Shown here in pieces: positions 42,033 through 54,333 of a stretch of 64,000 nt of DNA. The DNA is taken from positions 17,370,326 through 17,434,325 of the forward strand of contig CM072156.1 in assembly GCA_036850595.1 (NCBI GenBank), in the 5' to 3' direction. The position numbers were made by a program, and so were the translations under genes. The DNA is from Rhyacichthys aspro (Eukaryota; Chordata; Actinopteri; Gobiiformes; Rhyacichthyidae). A model generated the notes under the pieces. That model saw only the letters and a list, made by a program, of their open reading frames with translations, ran no database searches and was not told the origin of the DNA. How positions within the stretch are numbered: the first letter of the stretch is position 1; each line of letters starts with the position of its first letter.

Positions 42033-43028
42033 AAATCAGTAGTCATTCCATCCCATTCATCTCACTAAACCTCACAGCTGCATCCTTGTTTAACTCACGC
42101 TAAAGCTTGGGGTAAGACAGCACACTCTTGATCCTTCTCAACAGCGAGGAACCCCTTAGTATTATGCCAACTTGTACACTAAGTTGTTTTGATCTGCCTC
42201 CCTGATGAATTGCCTGTTGCCTGAAACACATCTTTTTTTTTACTTTATGTGACATTTTTGTGCCGCACCGATTTGTTTTTATCGACGACTGTTAAATTTA
42301 GAATGAGTTTCTGTCACACAAAGAGACTGAAGCTGGTAGGGAATGCTGGAGGTAACTTTAGCTCTTCCACATCACTGTCAGCTGGTGTTGGCAGCTGAGA
42401 TTACGCCTGCCTGCCTCGCTCTTTCTCACTCTCACTCTTATTGACTGCCATTTGCCTCTCGATCTCTCCCCTTTTTTTAATGGGCAGTTGTTTGTCAGCG
42501 ATGATGCATGTTTGTCACCTGACGCAGATCGTGCAGCTTTCCATCCGGCTCCACTAAAGCTAGCCTGAGAGCAACACAAAGGAAGTACGCAAATCTTTAC
42601 AAAGGGCTTTTTTTTTTTTAGGATTCATCAGGCTGCATCTCGTAAACAGCCAACAATAGACTTTTTGTGAACAAAACAGCCGGTAGTTGCTTTTTACCAG
42701 GAAAGAATATTTTTTCCTGAATGGTCATTGATTCATTTGCGTATACAAAGGTTTAACTGTGTTTCTACTAAGGCCAAAGTCGTCATTTGATCCAAAAGCA
42801 TAGCTGTAAACTCTGGGCAACACTGAGATGCATTGCTGGGCCAAGCTGGCATCGAGTATTAGGCTGTATAAGGTAAGAAACATGCTCTTGGTCATTTCAG
42901 AATAATGCTAATTTTTACAGATGGTCTGCAGTGAAACCGAAAAAACTTATTGTAAAATGCACTGACATCCAATGAAAAGAATCAAGCATTTCTTCTCACA
43001 AACCCCCCTCATCATCTTTGTTTGACAG

Positions 43029-43095
43029 CCGTGACATTTAGCTCCAGTTGTGCTGCGGTTTGATTGATTTGTGGTGTGACTCTGCAAGCTCAAAG
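43029..43095 (+). other. Candidate alternative non-coding exon inside the long 5' intron
   Basis: A 40-nt pyrimidine-rich stretch ends TCTTTGTTTGACAG at 43028, followed by 67 nt and the donor CAAAG|GTAAAG. All three frames contain a stop (TGA, TAG, TGA), so it would be untranslated if used. The acceptor is strong and the donor moderate. It may be an optional arvcf 5' UTR exon or a chance splice pair. Confidence 0.32.
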
Positions 43096-43170
43096 GTAAA
43101 GTTGATGCGGGTTTTTTCATCAATAGTAAAGAGGCAGAGCGGCCAGGCCAGAGCCGAAGAGAGGGGCTTG

Positions 43171-43320
43171 ATGGATCGAGGCTCGCCAGCTTCCACAGTG
43201 ACAGATCATAGACGCTGGATGTTAGCCCTCTGTCAGCCCCTCTCCCTGCTTCTACTGCTCTTCCTCCTGCCACAGCTCCTGCTCGCACATTCACAGGGAA
43301 TATCGATCCTGCAGAAATGA
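43171..43320 (+). other. Small ORF with a signal-peptide-like hydrophobic core
   Basis: The frame from the ATG at 43171 gives 49 residues; the same frame is open from 43048. After a Met at residue 17 (43219) comes a leucine-rich run, PLSLLLLLFLLPQLLLAHS, then a short tail, ISILQK, and a TGA. This has the shape of a secretory signal peptide, but there is no mature domain after it. No good donor precedes the stop; CAG|GTCTTC at about 43334 lies beyond it. It may be an orphan micropeptide, a decayed signal-peptide exon, or the chance product of a CT-rich stretch. Confidence 0.15.
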
Positions 43321-46300
43321 GATGGCCTTTCAGGTCTTCTCCACAGTTATCACCTCTGGTTCCTTTACTTTCCAGTGAATTTCCAGCTCCTTGGCTGCTG
43401 TTTTAACGAAACTAGGAGAAGTGCACAGTGTAATTGACGATAACAGCACAAGTGATACAGACTGGAGCAGGGCGGTCGTCATGAATACTTTATAACACAT
43501 TTCTTATAGAGCCTTTACCCTGCAGAGCTTCATCTGAGCCCGAAACCCATGGAAAATGTGGATAGTACATTTTTTATCACCTTATGGCACCTTTAGGATT
43601 CTGCTGCACAGCATTTAAGTTGGAGATTGTACTTATATAGGGGCTCATAGTGAGAAGAAACATAACAGTTTTTGTTCCTTATACTCCAGTAGTTTTAAAG
43701 AAAGGTTGCCAGTAGAAATCTATGCTGTATTTTTGCTGCTATGCTGTTTTTTTCATTATCTTGTCAGTACCTTGTCAGTGCTACCTTTAAGGCACTTTTT
43801 AACATTAGGTGCTGAAGCTCAAAAGTCTCTCCTTCTGAATAATTCAAAGCATGAACTCTAGCAGTCTAGCAGCATTTGAGTAATAAGACCACATTTTAAT
43901 TCAGATTTCAAGTCCAGGTTTCTCTGAAAAGTATTGCCCTTATTATAAATCAATCAGTCTTTTCCTTCAATAATGATCCCTTTAAAAACGACTAGACTAT
44001 GAGTTTGCCATTGGCAGTGAGATTGAAGTGTGCACTCTTTAGTGTTTTACATCGCAGATTGTAAGGAAATAAAATTAAGTAACATTCCTTAAAAAGCAAA
44101 GACAGTTCCTCTTCCCTCCTCATATGATCCTATTGTTTCAATGAGGATTTACCTTCCTTTGTTTTGGTTGGACCACATGCACAGTGTTTACACAGTGTTT
44201 CATCAGGTTCTCCAACAGGCTCCCACCCAGGTTGCGGTGGTTGCTCCATTTCCTTTTGAACTGGACTTACCCTTAAAAATAATGGAAACAAGGAGATGTC
44301 AAATGAATAAAATTAAATCCAGTACAGTGCATCACCCTCATTGGATAATCTCATGAGAGGATTGTCTTTCGCTGTGCAAGGTTAACGGCAGGTTAGCGGT
44401 GTATTCAGACGTGACTAAATAAGCTCTAAATGCCCCTAGTGTGCTACTTCACTGCTATTTGGGAATGTTCTGTAATCTCTCGTGGGTCTGAGTGACCTTT
44501 CTGTGCATAGTTCAGGAAATTGGGTTCATAAAAGTGGCTCTAAAAATAGTAAGTTTAAATGTGAAAGTGGCTAATTTATTCTCATCTGACTTGGGTCTCT
44601 GACTTGGTGGAATGTCCAGATGTTTTAATGGTCGATTTATCACGGGCTTACAAAGCATCATCTAACTTTTACTAGACTTTAGATTTACTTTGGGAGTTGT
44701 GTTTCTGTGTTATAAAAGCTGTTTCCATCTCACTTTTCAGTCTGAACTTAATTACACAAGTAGATTTCTGAGACTTGGTTTGACCTTCATGCAAAAAGTC
44801 CACTCGACTTCATGCCTCATTTCACACGAATAACCACCATGTTCGTTCTCACTCGTTGACCGCAATTAGACTTGAGATTGTCAGCAAGTGATTAGTGTGC
44901 TCTCCCCTGCGGTTTTTACCCACTGTTAGTGCTAAGAATATGTCCCTCTTAATTACACAGCAATCGGCATAAACAAAGTGTTTATTGTTGTGTAATGAAG
45001 TGTGGCTTATAGGAAAACCAAGGAGCGGAGGCAAAGTGGGATGCATCTCTGTCACCTTTTGTTTGGGAAGATGTAGTGCATCATTTAAACAGTCTTGAAT
45101 CAAATTACTGTCTTGCTTGGATATGATTACAGGCAGATTTTAAAAGCCTAGTTGATTTGATGAATGTCAAGTTTTTATCCTTCTCAATGCCTGGGGGCTG
45201 TTTACACAATGCCAACATGACAAACACAGGCCTGTAGGGTAATCTAAATGATCTGCGTTCTGTGGAGTAGTATGTCTAAAAAACACAGTACAAAAATGAG
45301 GTCCACTACAAAACATACAGCTTCTTAAACCCATCATTTTATGTAACAGCACTTATAAATTCTGAAGCCAGCTCAATATGGATGGCTTTTTGATTGTTCT
45401 TCAATTTGTTGAGTGCCGCCAGCTGCCAACAGATTTCTGAGACCTGGCTGGGACATCATTTTCACTGAGGACATTGTATTCAGTTTACATGACAATCAAG
45501 CAAAAACTCCTCCTCGGTCAGATTTAATCGTTTGCATTTTTGTGGAGTGAGAATGCCGTTGTTGTGTAAATGCACAGAATCCAACAGAATATTTTGGTTT
45601 TTTTAGTGAAACACATTGTGTAAACTAACCTGACCTGATGCTGTGTGGATATACAGTAAGTGTGACTGCTCCTGCCATTGCAAATCCAGCACGCTTGACG
45701 TCCCTATATTTCTCATCCACATCTCCCTTACTTCTCATTTTGTACAAAACCCTGATAAAGTCTTTCTCTCCCTTCACTGATATCGACCAAATTTGACGCT
45801 CCACCATGCTGCGATTACATAACTGAGCAGAGCGGGTATGGGCCTGTCATGCCCCAACCCCTGCAAGGATATTTTATTTTATTCAAAGCAGCAGTGTGTA
45901 AAACAAAACTCCTCCTCTCCAGATTTTGTTGTTCCATCAGGCAGACTGATCCTCCATATGTTTGGTACATTGCAGAAGGTGATGGGGTTGAATGCACAAC
46001 GATGCCGTCTGGGGATGAACCGCAACGCTAAAACTTGTAATGTCCACAAATCTATACCCCAAGTCAGACATCTAAAACCAAAATCCAGGACTTTGCAAGT
46101 TTTGATCTGACCTACAAATAAATTATGGTTAGTAGATATAGATCCAGGTCCCTAATTAAAAGTTAGCAGCTGATAATAAGGTATAAAAAGACCATTTCAC
46201 ACCATGCATTTTAATGAGAGTTTGAAGATACTTTGGATCGAGAATGACTTATAGAAAGATCCTAGGATTTTTAACTATGTTTGTATGCGGTACTTAATTA

Positions 46301-49300
46301 GTGTATTAACTTTAGTAGAATACTATCTATGTGGACACAGTCTGGAAAACTGGCAAGACTCAAAAAAGAGTTTAAATGTGCAGTGTGTCAGTGTTACAGA
46401 AAACGCCTAGTCCTTCCTACACATATGAATTACTGTTTAAAAGTTTTCTTTATACAACATACTTACTCCATGAGATTGAATGTCAGACTGCAAAAAAGAT
46501 TTTGTACATTTAATTATTATGTGCATTTATAGCTGGCATTGACTTCATTTTCTTACCTTGTACTCCTTGTAAGGTGCTATACTCATGTCAAAATCAAAGT
46601 ACAGTCGATGAAACCTTACAAGTTCCCACTAACCCCAGCTGGCTCTCCTCATTCAGAGTTTTTGCCCCATCTCTGATAGAGTAATAACTATATGTCGGAG
46701 GAGAAATGAGTGTACACGAGCAGCAAGCTGAGCTGATTCGGGTGGCACCAGAAGTCGGAGATCTTATTAACCCCTGTGCAATGGTGAAGACACCTGATCA
46801 CAAAAGCATAGAGGCAGAAAGTTAGCTTTGAGTAGCACAGGTTGCAGCAGGTTTGTTTTTTTTATTTTTTCAGATTTTCTTGCTTTTTCTTCTCTGTCTC
46901 TGAAAATAGTTTGGCTTTGTGCTGATAAACTGCACTGTTTCGGGTTCATGGTGGTGCTATTTTTTGTAATTTTGCCGCGACTGCATGGCTGCTCACAACT
47001 CCGCCTGTAATGAGTCTCTCAACTTTAGAAGTGACCCAGCAAAATGTTTAAGAAAACCTTCAACTGTGCACAGTTCAAAGAACAAACAAAGACAATCAAT
47101 TTCTCTTTGCTCCTACTATACCCTTCAAAGTTCTTAAACTTTTCCACTTTTGGCAAGGAATTCTACAGCGCATACCAGGACATCCTTTTCAATGACTCTG
47201 TCTTTATTTACATCTTAAAAGGCCATATGTTTTGATGGAGTGAAATGATCTCTTCCAGCCTGATCATAAAGAAGAGTGAGTCAAGGTCAGCTCTGAGAAA
47301 TGGGAGTTTTGAAGGATTTCTGAAAACAAAAACCTTTTTCTTTATGACTCAGACATTCCTGATTTTTCTTGGGATGGAAAAAAGCAAGACTTCTACCACT
47401 ACTGGCCCAACATTTTACTAAGTTTAAATTATAAATATACAATGTCTTCAAGTTGCAAAACCTTTTCAATATTTTGGATAAAGTTATTTTGATAAGTTTA
47501 TCCGTATTTTGACTTCCATCACAATGGCAGAAACAAGCTTTGATCTTCTTTGACCTGATGCTTATACTAGTCATTTTCTCCTCAGGTAACCACTGTTCTC
47601 TGTAAACAATACATTCATAGACCCATATGAAGAGCTTACGCAGTACACAGAGTCTTAGCTGTGCTTTTCGATCGAACAATTACCTGGAAACACAAAGATG
47701 TCTGGGGATTCTTTCAGATCACCAAGTGCACAGCTCTATTTGCAAGGATGACTTCCACATTTTCTGTTTCATTAGATGGTACCTCAGAGACTTGAGAGAA
47801 AAGAAGTAAAGAGATGAGAAGCAAACGTGTGAGACATCTGAGACATATCTTTACGTAAAATGTCTACACTCGTTTTCCTCGTGATTGTTGTTCCTGAGTG
47901 AGATATAGATTTACCATTAAACAATGCATTTCAATACAGTGTTATTTTATTTTAACAGTTCGAAACATTCACTGCCTTTGCACACAACCAAGGAAATACT
48001 TCAATCACATTCCGGAGTCAGATTATTGGGCAGCCAGCGAGGTATTGTCCATGAAATATTAATAACTGAATTCCACTATGGCGCTCTCGAAATGATGGGA
48101 GTTAGAGAAAGAAATTAAAATTGTCCACAGTGCATTGCAGTGGCAAAATAGAAATATTTAGTGAGGATTATGCAGGTATTGATGTCAAGTGTTAGTGGCA
48201 TCATCTAGTGCTCACAATGGTTTTGTCAGTACAAAGAAAGAAGTGTATAGTGCTATGTAAATGATAACGTGAGAATGCAAATGTTCACAGAGTAACGCTC
48301 TAAGGATTCACCACAGACAACTGCTATGTCAGTGCATGTAAAACAACTAATAAGACACCTTTACATCTTTCAAAATGGTCAGAGAAAAAAAAACGAGAAT
48401 ATATTTAAGTTTAAAATAAGGTCTTTTTTTCCCTGTATTTGTATTTTTCCAAGGCTTGTTTTGTTGACTTCTTATTCACTGTATGTATTTTGTGTATATG
48501 TGTATGTATATATGTATTTTTTTTTTTTACCCCAAAATACACATATGTCTCTACTTGTAAATAAAGATGGCACCACTGTCGGTGCAGTTGCAATGAGAGG
48601 GATCTGCGCCCTCTGCCGGCTAAAAGTTACGCTGTGTGGCTTTAAAATTCCAGTACAGTCCAAGCTCTGTTCAATGGGTTTGTCTGCAAGGTTAAGAGCC
48701 ATTAGTCCTTGGTGAATGTAGCATGACTCATTCACCTCACTGACTATCAATTATCCTCCCATTATCAGCAGAGCTTGTTGTGTCCTCCGTTCATAGAATA
48801 AAAATACTTGGCATTACTGGAGCATTGCATCATGTGAAGTTGAATATGACGTCTTCCGATGAGCCAGTCCTCCCTAATCTCAATTCAGAGGAGATGTAAG
48901 GCCTTGTCCACAACTAGAGACGGAGAAAAGGTGATAAGTAATGCGGCCGGGCTTAGCTTCACCTTTGATGTTGGTACCGGGAATCCAAAGTGCTCAGAGC
49001 CGATCTGTCCTTGAAGTGAACACGCCCAGGAATCCCTGGAGAGCCACAGATATTCTAATCCCAGCCAGCTAAAACCTGCAGAGGAAAGTTAACTTGGTAT
49101 TGATTTTTTTAGTCTCTGTGGGTGTCTTCTGATCATAGTTAATGAAACATCGCTTTGCTTCAGTACTCACCGAAGCATGTTTGGCCTGCAGTCAGAGCTA
49201 CATCTGGAGATACTTAGACTTTATGTAGAGCAGCAGTTCATCGTTCAAGTTTCTGATTTGGGCTGTGACATAATGAAATTCAAACTAACAGAAAGTTTGG

Positions 49301-49447
49301 GCTAGTTTGCCATTCTAGAAATCCACTCAGAGCTTATGCAAAGTGGGCACTAGTGATGTTTGATCCATGACATGTACCAAAATGTACTTAGAATATATTT
49401 TAACACTAGCCAACCCAGCTCGAGCTTTCTTGTGACTTGAATGAGCC

Positions 49448-49911
49448 TAGTGTTGACTCGATATTAAAATTTTGACTTCAATACGATACCTGCCTAAAGT
49501 ATCACAATACCGATACTAGAACAATTCTACAACATCAGCCTGAAACATCTGTAAAATTAATAAGTTTTCATCCCTTTGTTTGGATGGCTTTGTGGCTTTA
49601 TCTTCATTGTCAGCTAAACATCTGAAGCATCTCCAGATTTTACTCCTGCAATCTTTTTATCAACAAGCTGAGGACTTTCAGGTTCGCTTAAAGATGAAGC
49701 CTTTGTCTCTGTCCTCCACTCTCAGTGTGGGGGAAAACTCCACCCACAGCTTCAGTCTGCACAGAGTGTGGCAGAGAACAGATAGTGCCTGATCAGGTGC
49801 ACTGTTCGTAAACAGGCGGTTATTTAAATCAGGTATCGGTAACTAAAAAATACAATGTCGTATTGATCTAAGTGTGGTACCTCTGAAGTATTAGTACTCT
49901 GTTCAGCACTA
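49448..49911. mobile_element. Non-autonomous hAT-like element (MITE), about 464 bp
   Basis: The left end reads TAGTGTTGA and the right end TCAGCACTA, an inverted pair matching at 8 of 9 positions. They are flanked by AATGAGCC (49440-49447) and ACTGAGCC (49912-49919), an 8-bp target duplication with one mismatch, as expected for hAT transposons. Two subterminal motifs are also mirrored: TCAATACGA at 49478-49486 with TCGTATTGA at 49858-49866, and TACCGATAC at 49508-49516 with GTATCGGTA at 49833-49841. There is no transposase; the longest internal frame, about 70 codons, is unrecognised. The element is moderately decayed. Confidence 0.72.
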
Positions 49912-49991
49912 ACTGAGCCTAAACTAACTAGAGTGTGGGCTTGAGCAGTTCCATAAACTAGTTCTTTTACATATTTTCTCAATAATTAATG

Positions 49992-50075
49992 TGTAAAATT
50001 TTTTTAAAGAACTAGAGAAGTAAGTACCAAGTACTTACTTCTCTAGTTCTTTAAAAATTTTGTTAAAATTTTACA
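49992..50075. repeat. Long foldback inverted repeat with a 3-nt loop
   Basis: Positions 50001-50027 pair perfectly with 50031-50057 (27 bp) around the loop CAA. The pairing continues outward to about 49992 and 50075 if a roughly 9-nt duplication in the right arm is skipped. The centre reads GTAAGTAC, CAA, GTACTTAC. It lies 80 bp after the hAT-like element. A template-switch foldback mutation is the simplest origin; a small-RNA hairpin is possible. Confidence 0.9.
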
Positions 50076-51234
50076 TTTACATTTCAAAGAAACAGTGCTT
50101 TTACTTTTTGAATCATCAGATCTGCTTCATATCCATTTGTTTATTCAAGATGGGACAGCTTATGTTTGAAACAAACTGCTGATGAACTCATTTTGCCCCC
50201 CCTTTTTTTATATTACACTGTGTTTGTGTCAAACATTGCTTGAAGCATGAGGCAATTTGTGAGAAACTCTTACATGTGATTAAATCCCAAATACGGAAAA
50301 GGCTCGGCCTGTGAGGAAGCATGTGTGAAGGCACGTTTGATTTCATCATCAGTGACATCTTCAAGGCTAAAGTGGATACCGTATTTCTGCTGCCAGACGC
50401 TTGTTTCCTCTCCATCAAAGGCAGAAGTGCCTCTGGACAGGTTGGCTCATATGGCGCAGCGATTCATCCCATGACATCAAGCATCAAAACCAATTTGCAC
50501 TGCAGTGTTGGACACTAGTCGTTTTCTTATCTCTGTGTCTGTGATGTTTGTATTTCAGAGTCTGGCACTTTGAATGCTAAGGTCAGGTTGACATATTGGT
50601 TTTTGAAAGTATTCAGTAAGTGTTGCCTCATTATTAATAATTACATGTTGGCCAAGGAACCCTCTGGCATAAATATTAATTACAAAATGAATTATACCAC
50701 CTCTTAAAGAGACAGTTTTCTTGTATCTGTTTGTATCATGCTTGTTGCACATGCCTCTCATGCAATGGAAAAAAGAATAGCGCTTGCTGAAATTGCTGCC
50801 AAAATCAAAATATTCTCTAATAAGGGTCATTTGTGACAAATAAAACCATAATGGAGAAATACATGATCATCAGTATAGCTTTATATCCATGCCCAAAAGT
50901 TTCAACGGACTACTATATACAATGCTAACCTCTAGTCATGTTGCTCTATTACAGGGATTGACAGCTGACAGCACGCGCCCTCACTAGAAGTGGCCCTTAG
51001 ATTAATTTTTGAAAATGCGTGTGAGTGGGTATACAGAGAAAATGTTAAAATCTTTAAAGCGGAGTGTAAAAATGCACAAAATTAGTTCTTGCAATTAATG
51101 TTGGTCTGCTGTCCTGCAGCTTTCTGCCATCCTTGAGGTGGATGGTGATTTGTATGTTTTATTTTCATGAAAAAGAGAAACCACAGTAAGTGGTTATTTT
51201 TTGTTTGCTTCAAACCTTTTGTAAACCTTTTTGT

Positions 51235-51296
51235 TATATATATATATAGTGTGTACAAATATAGTGTGTATACATATATATACATATACACACACA
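51235..51296. repeat. Compound TA/GT/CA microsatellite
   Basis: A TA run, two copies of ATAGTGTGTA separated by 6 nt, then TATACATA and CACACA units. It lies 200 bp upstream of the predicted exon at 51498. Confidence 0.9.
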
Positions 51297-51497
51297 AACA
51301 TATTTAAAATGGCACTTTTATGATATCTGGTTAAAGTGCGTATCTATGTGGCCCTTTGGTAGTGTCGACAAAAGATTGTGGCCCCTCCATCATTTAAGTT
51401 CCTGCTCTATTTCATAAAAGCCCTATATTACCAATGCTCTATCAGCAGGGTTCTTATTTCCTTTGCCCTTGTTTTTTTTTTCTTTTTTTCTGCACAG

Positions 51498-51593
51498 ATC
51501 TCCCCTGGCGGACTGAACGAAAGCGTCGACTCTCGCAGAGCTACGCCTGTCCTCAGTCTACTTGTGGTCTGACGGCACCCACCGACATCAAAG
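51498..51593 (+). other. arvcf: Predicted internal 5' UTR exon, probably of arvcf
   Basis: A long T/C tract ending TTTTCTGCACAG at 51497 is followed by 96 nt of balanced, CpG-containing sequence and the donor AAAG|GTACAC. This stands out from the AT-rich surroundings. The exon is open only in the phase 1 frame, which encodes a segment including ERKRRLSQSYACPQSTCG. That frame contains no Met and meets an upstream stop (TGA) in the preceding predicted exon, so it is more likely untranslated. Spliced to an acceptor at 56303, the phase 1 frame would run in frame into the arvcf ATG, so an N-terminally extended isoform from another first exon is a formal alternative. Assignment to arvcf rests on strand and position. 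Confidence 0.62.
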
Positions 51594-53106
51594 GTACACG
51601 GCTCCCTCTCCCTCTGTAGCCCCAGCCTCTTTTAATCACTTTGTTCAGCTCATCATTGCAGTAATTACATTTCCCTACAGATCTTTTTTTTTTCACTCTC
51701 ACAATTCCACCGCTTTCTCAGTACTCTTTTCTTTATGGAAACTCTGTCGCCTATAATTTTTCCATTGGGACATTGTGCTGTGATTTTAATAATTCACTTG
51801 AACGTCAGGTGAATGTGTTTTTGTGAAGAATGTTTTAGAGCTCAATGGAAAGAAATGAAGGTTTTAGACAATTTAAATACCCGAGTTCTCAACTATACGG
51901 CAGCTGTTTGTAGATGCCACATGTCACCCTTGTCTCATTCTTTCACCTGCTTTAGGAATATAGATTTAATCCTCCTGCCATTCCCTCCATTTCCCTTGGG
52001 CTAATTAAACACACTCAATGAACTGCACCCACGCAAACAGGTAGCTGATCATAACCCAAAGGAGAAATGAGGACTCGCGCGAGACAATGCACATATTCAT
52101 TGGAGATGTGTATAAAAAGAATATCTCATACTATAGCTTTGAGAGATGTATTAATAATTCAAAATGTGACGTGGCAAAGGAACACATTGAAAAGACGATG
52201 AGCTGTTCAGTCTCCTCAAAAAGATTAACATAGCATTTGCATGTATTTGGCGTGCGTCTAGATTTGTGCGTGTTTTCATCCAGAAATACTCCACATAGGG
52301 ACGTGCTTCAAAGGGGGTGGATGTAAAATATAGACCGTAAACAACAGCTGCGTTTCAAGCTGCGAAAGCGGTCCGCGGTGGACTCCATACACCTCTGTTT
52401 AGCTTATCCTAGCTTTACTCAGCGACATCCCTATGGGCATTAGAGCTTTAATGTGACTAAAGAACGAACAGCGGTGGGAATGTTTCAACGCTGGAGGATC
52501 ATTCCTGGTGACAAAACATTAGATTTTCGTTTTATTCCTTCGCTGCATTATGAAATACATCTTCAAAGAGGTGTAAAAAGAGTCATACACAAAACGGAAG
52601 CTTTTGAAATGGCTGCAGCCCCTTTATTAGTTTGGACCTTATTCAAATCACCGCTTTGTTTTGAGCGAGGTTGTCTTGAACGATTGGATTCACTGTGTTA
52701 TCTTTAAATTAACCAGCTTAGTCCAAATAATGCAACCTGAACTTCAGATTCATTGGATTTTACTGTCAATATTTCTATTTAAATATATGAATGGCATGTT
52801 TAAAGGCATAACATTCAGAGAAATTGCAACACTTTTTTTATTGTGTGTTATTGTCAGATCTCTCAGAGAGTGAATGCGTATTTTCCTTTATGGCTCCAAA
52901 TCTAACTTTTATCTCCACAGCCAGTGTTTCCACAGTGTTGCAAATCCTCTTTTTACTTAGCCGAATTCCCAACACTGCACGTAGTCATTATGTTGCGACG
53001 GGAAGAAACGTCTCTGAAGAGCAAGAACTGACAGTTGCCGCAAAGTCGAAGCAACACCTATTTGTCTTTATATATCTAAAGTATTGTTATCGACAGCAAC
53101 GGTAGA

Positions 53107-53310
53107 TTGAAGAGCGCGCCGCATAAACAGTCAGAAGGGGAGCAGCTGTGTTCGGTTCCCAATTGCCCCAACCAGAGGAGCATTCTCAGATGGGCATCAG
53201 ATGGGTTTGGACAAGGAATTAATTTGAGCAGCAATTACAGCCTCTGGAAAGGGGCAAATTGGCGGCAAGAGGGGGAACAAGAACCCCACCACCCAGCAAG
53301 TCCCTAATCA
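53107..53310. promoter_or_regulatory. Non-repetitive, balanced-composition block: possible conserved element
   Basis: This block has no low-complexity sequence, a higher GC content than its flanks, and homeodomain-type ATTAATTT and CAATTAC cores. One plus frame is open for 66 codons, but no splice sites fit it. I suspect a conserved non-coding element; conservation cannot be seen from one sequence. Confidence 0.2.
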
Positions 53311-54279
53311 TGTGAGAGTCTCTAACTTAATACTGGGAACTGATGGCCACACTCAATTATCTTCATTTTTTTTACCCCTCAATCTGTTCACCCATTCCCC
53401 CAACGATACCCCACTGAAGCCCCTCAAGACGCCATCAGCACGCAGTGTCTGCTCTAAGTCCGACCTCCTCTATGGTTTGAAATATGAAAAAGGTTAAAGA
53501 GGCAATTTTGTTGTGTATAAGTGTATATACATGTAGGATAAAAACTATACACACACACTATATTCATCACAGTGTGGTCATAGAGCTCTGTTCAAAACCA
53601 ACACATCCAAATAGGAAGCTTTTTCCACCCAATAACAGTCAATGATCACTTCTATCAAGAAAACTGCTGAGAGTGACCCAAACCTATTTCATGAGCTAAA
53701 GTGGATTGTTTTCTCCAAAGTGCTTCTGTTCGGCGTCATAAGAGAACTAACCGACTAAGGAAAAAATACAATAAAAATAAAATAACATTCAATTTGGACA
53801 AACCATACAACTCTTCTTCAGTCTCTCTCCTCTTATATATATGTCCTTGGAGTTCACATATAGCTTTCATTTCATGTTATTTATCTGTCTTTTCTATTTT
53901 CATCCAGAAAGAGGGTAAAAGTATTTGTCCATGAGAAGCTTGAGTGGAATTTTCTTGCTCTTTTCCACAGAAACCGATCCTGCTTCTCCTTTTTTATTCA
54001 TGTTTAAACCTTAAGAATAGTCACATTATAATCACTGTTTTCCTTCTCCTTAGATAAATTATGTTTTAGATACATTGATAGGTGTGTTTAATTAAGGATG
54101 GGAATAAGGAGAAGGAGGCAGAACCTTCTGACCCGTGCCATTAACAAACATCTGCTGAGGGGGATTCTACAGATGCCCCCTCCCAGTGCATTCTGGGCTA
54201 TTTTAGGCAGGCCCAGAAGTTGGTGTTTAATGATGAGCTGTGGGGTGTAGCTGACATGCTTTCCACATTATTCGCCTTA

Positions 54280-54333
54280 TGAGTCAGGAAGCAACGGCTA
54301 TGATGCCCTTCACCCCATGGGGAGTGTGAGTCA
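54280..54333. promoter_or_regulatory. Pair of consensus AP-1 sites in the intron before the coding exon
   Basis: TGAGTCA occurs at 54280-54286 and again at 54327-54333. The surrounding sequence (about 54120-54390) is non-repetitive and more GC-rich than average, which would suit an intronic enhancer. There is no direct evidence of function. Confidence 0.25.

Larger units (their letters stand above)
26750..51497 (+). other. arvcf: Long predicted arvcf 5' intron (24.7 kb)
   Basis: Bounded by a GTGAGT donor and a GCACAG acceptor. It contains the CpG island at 30410-30663, the duplicated 45-mers, the decayed repeat at 34490, the AC run at 39609, the hAT-like MITE, the foldback, and the optional exon candidate at 43029. 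The longest frame (140 codons, minus strand, 35867-36289) has no recognisable domain. The rest is unremarkable AT-rich intron. Confidence 0.5.

Noticed and set aside
42736..42871. Segment ending GTATAAG|GTAAGA
   Set aside because: The donor is good but the acceptor is ordinary, the segment has stops in most frames, and no context supports it.
48590..48660. CTGCGCCCTCTGCCGGC stretch suggestive of a fish MITE
   Set aside because: I could not find matching inverted termini or a target duplication around it.
52920..53099. Exon-like start after TTTTATCTCCACAG
   Set aside because: The only possible donor (CAACG|GTAGAT) is weak.
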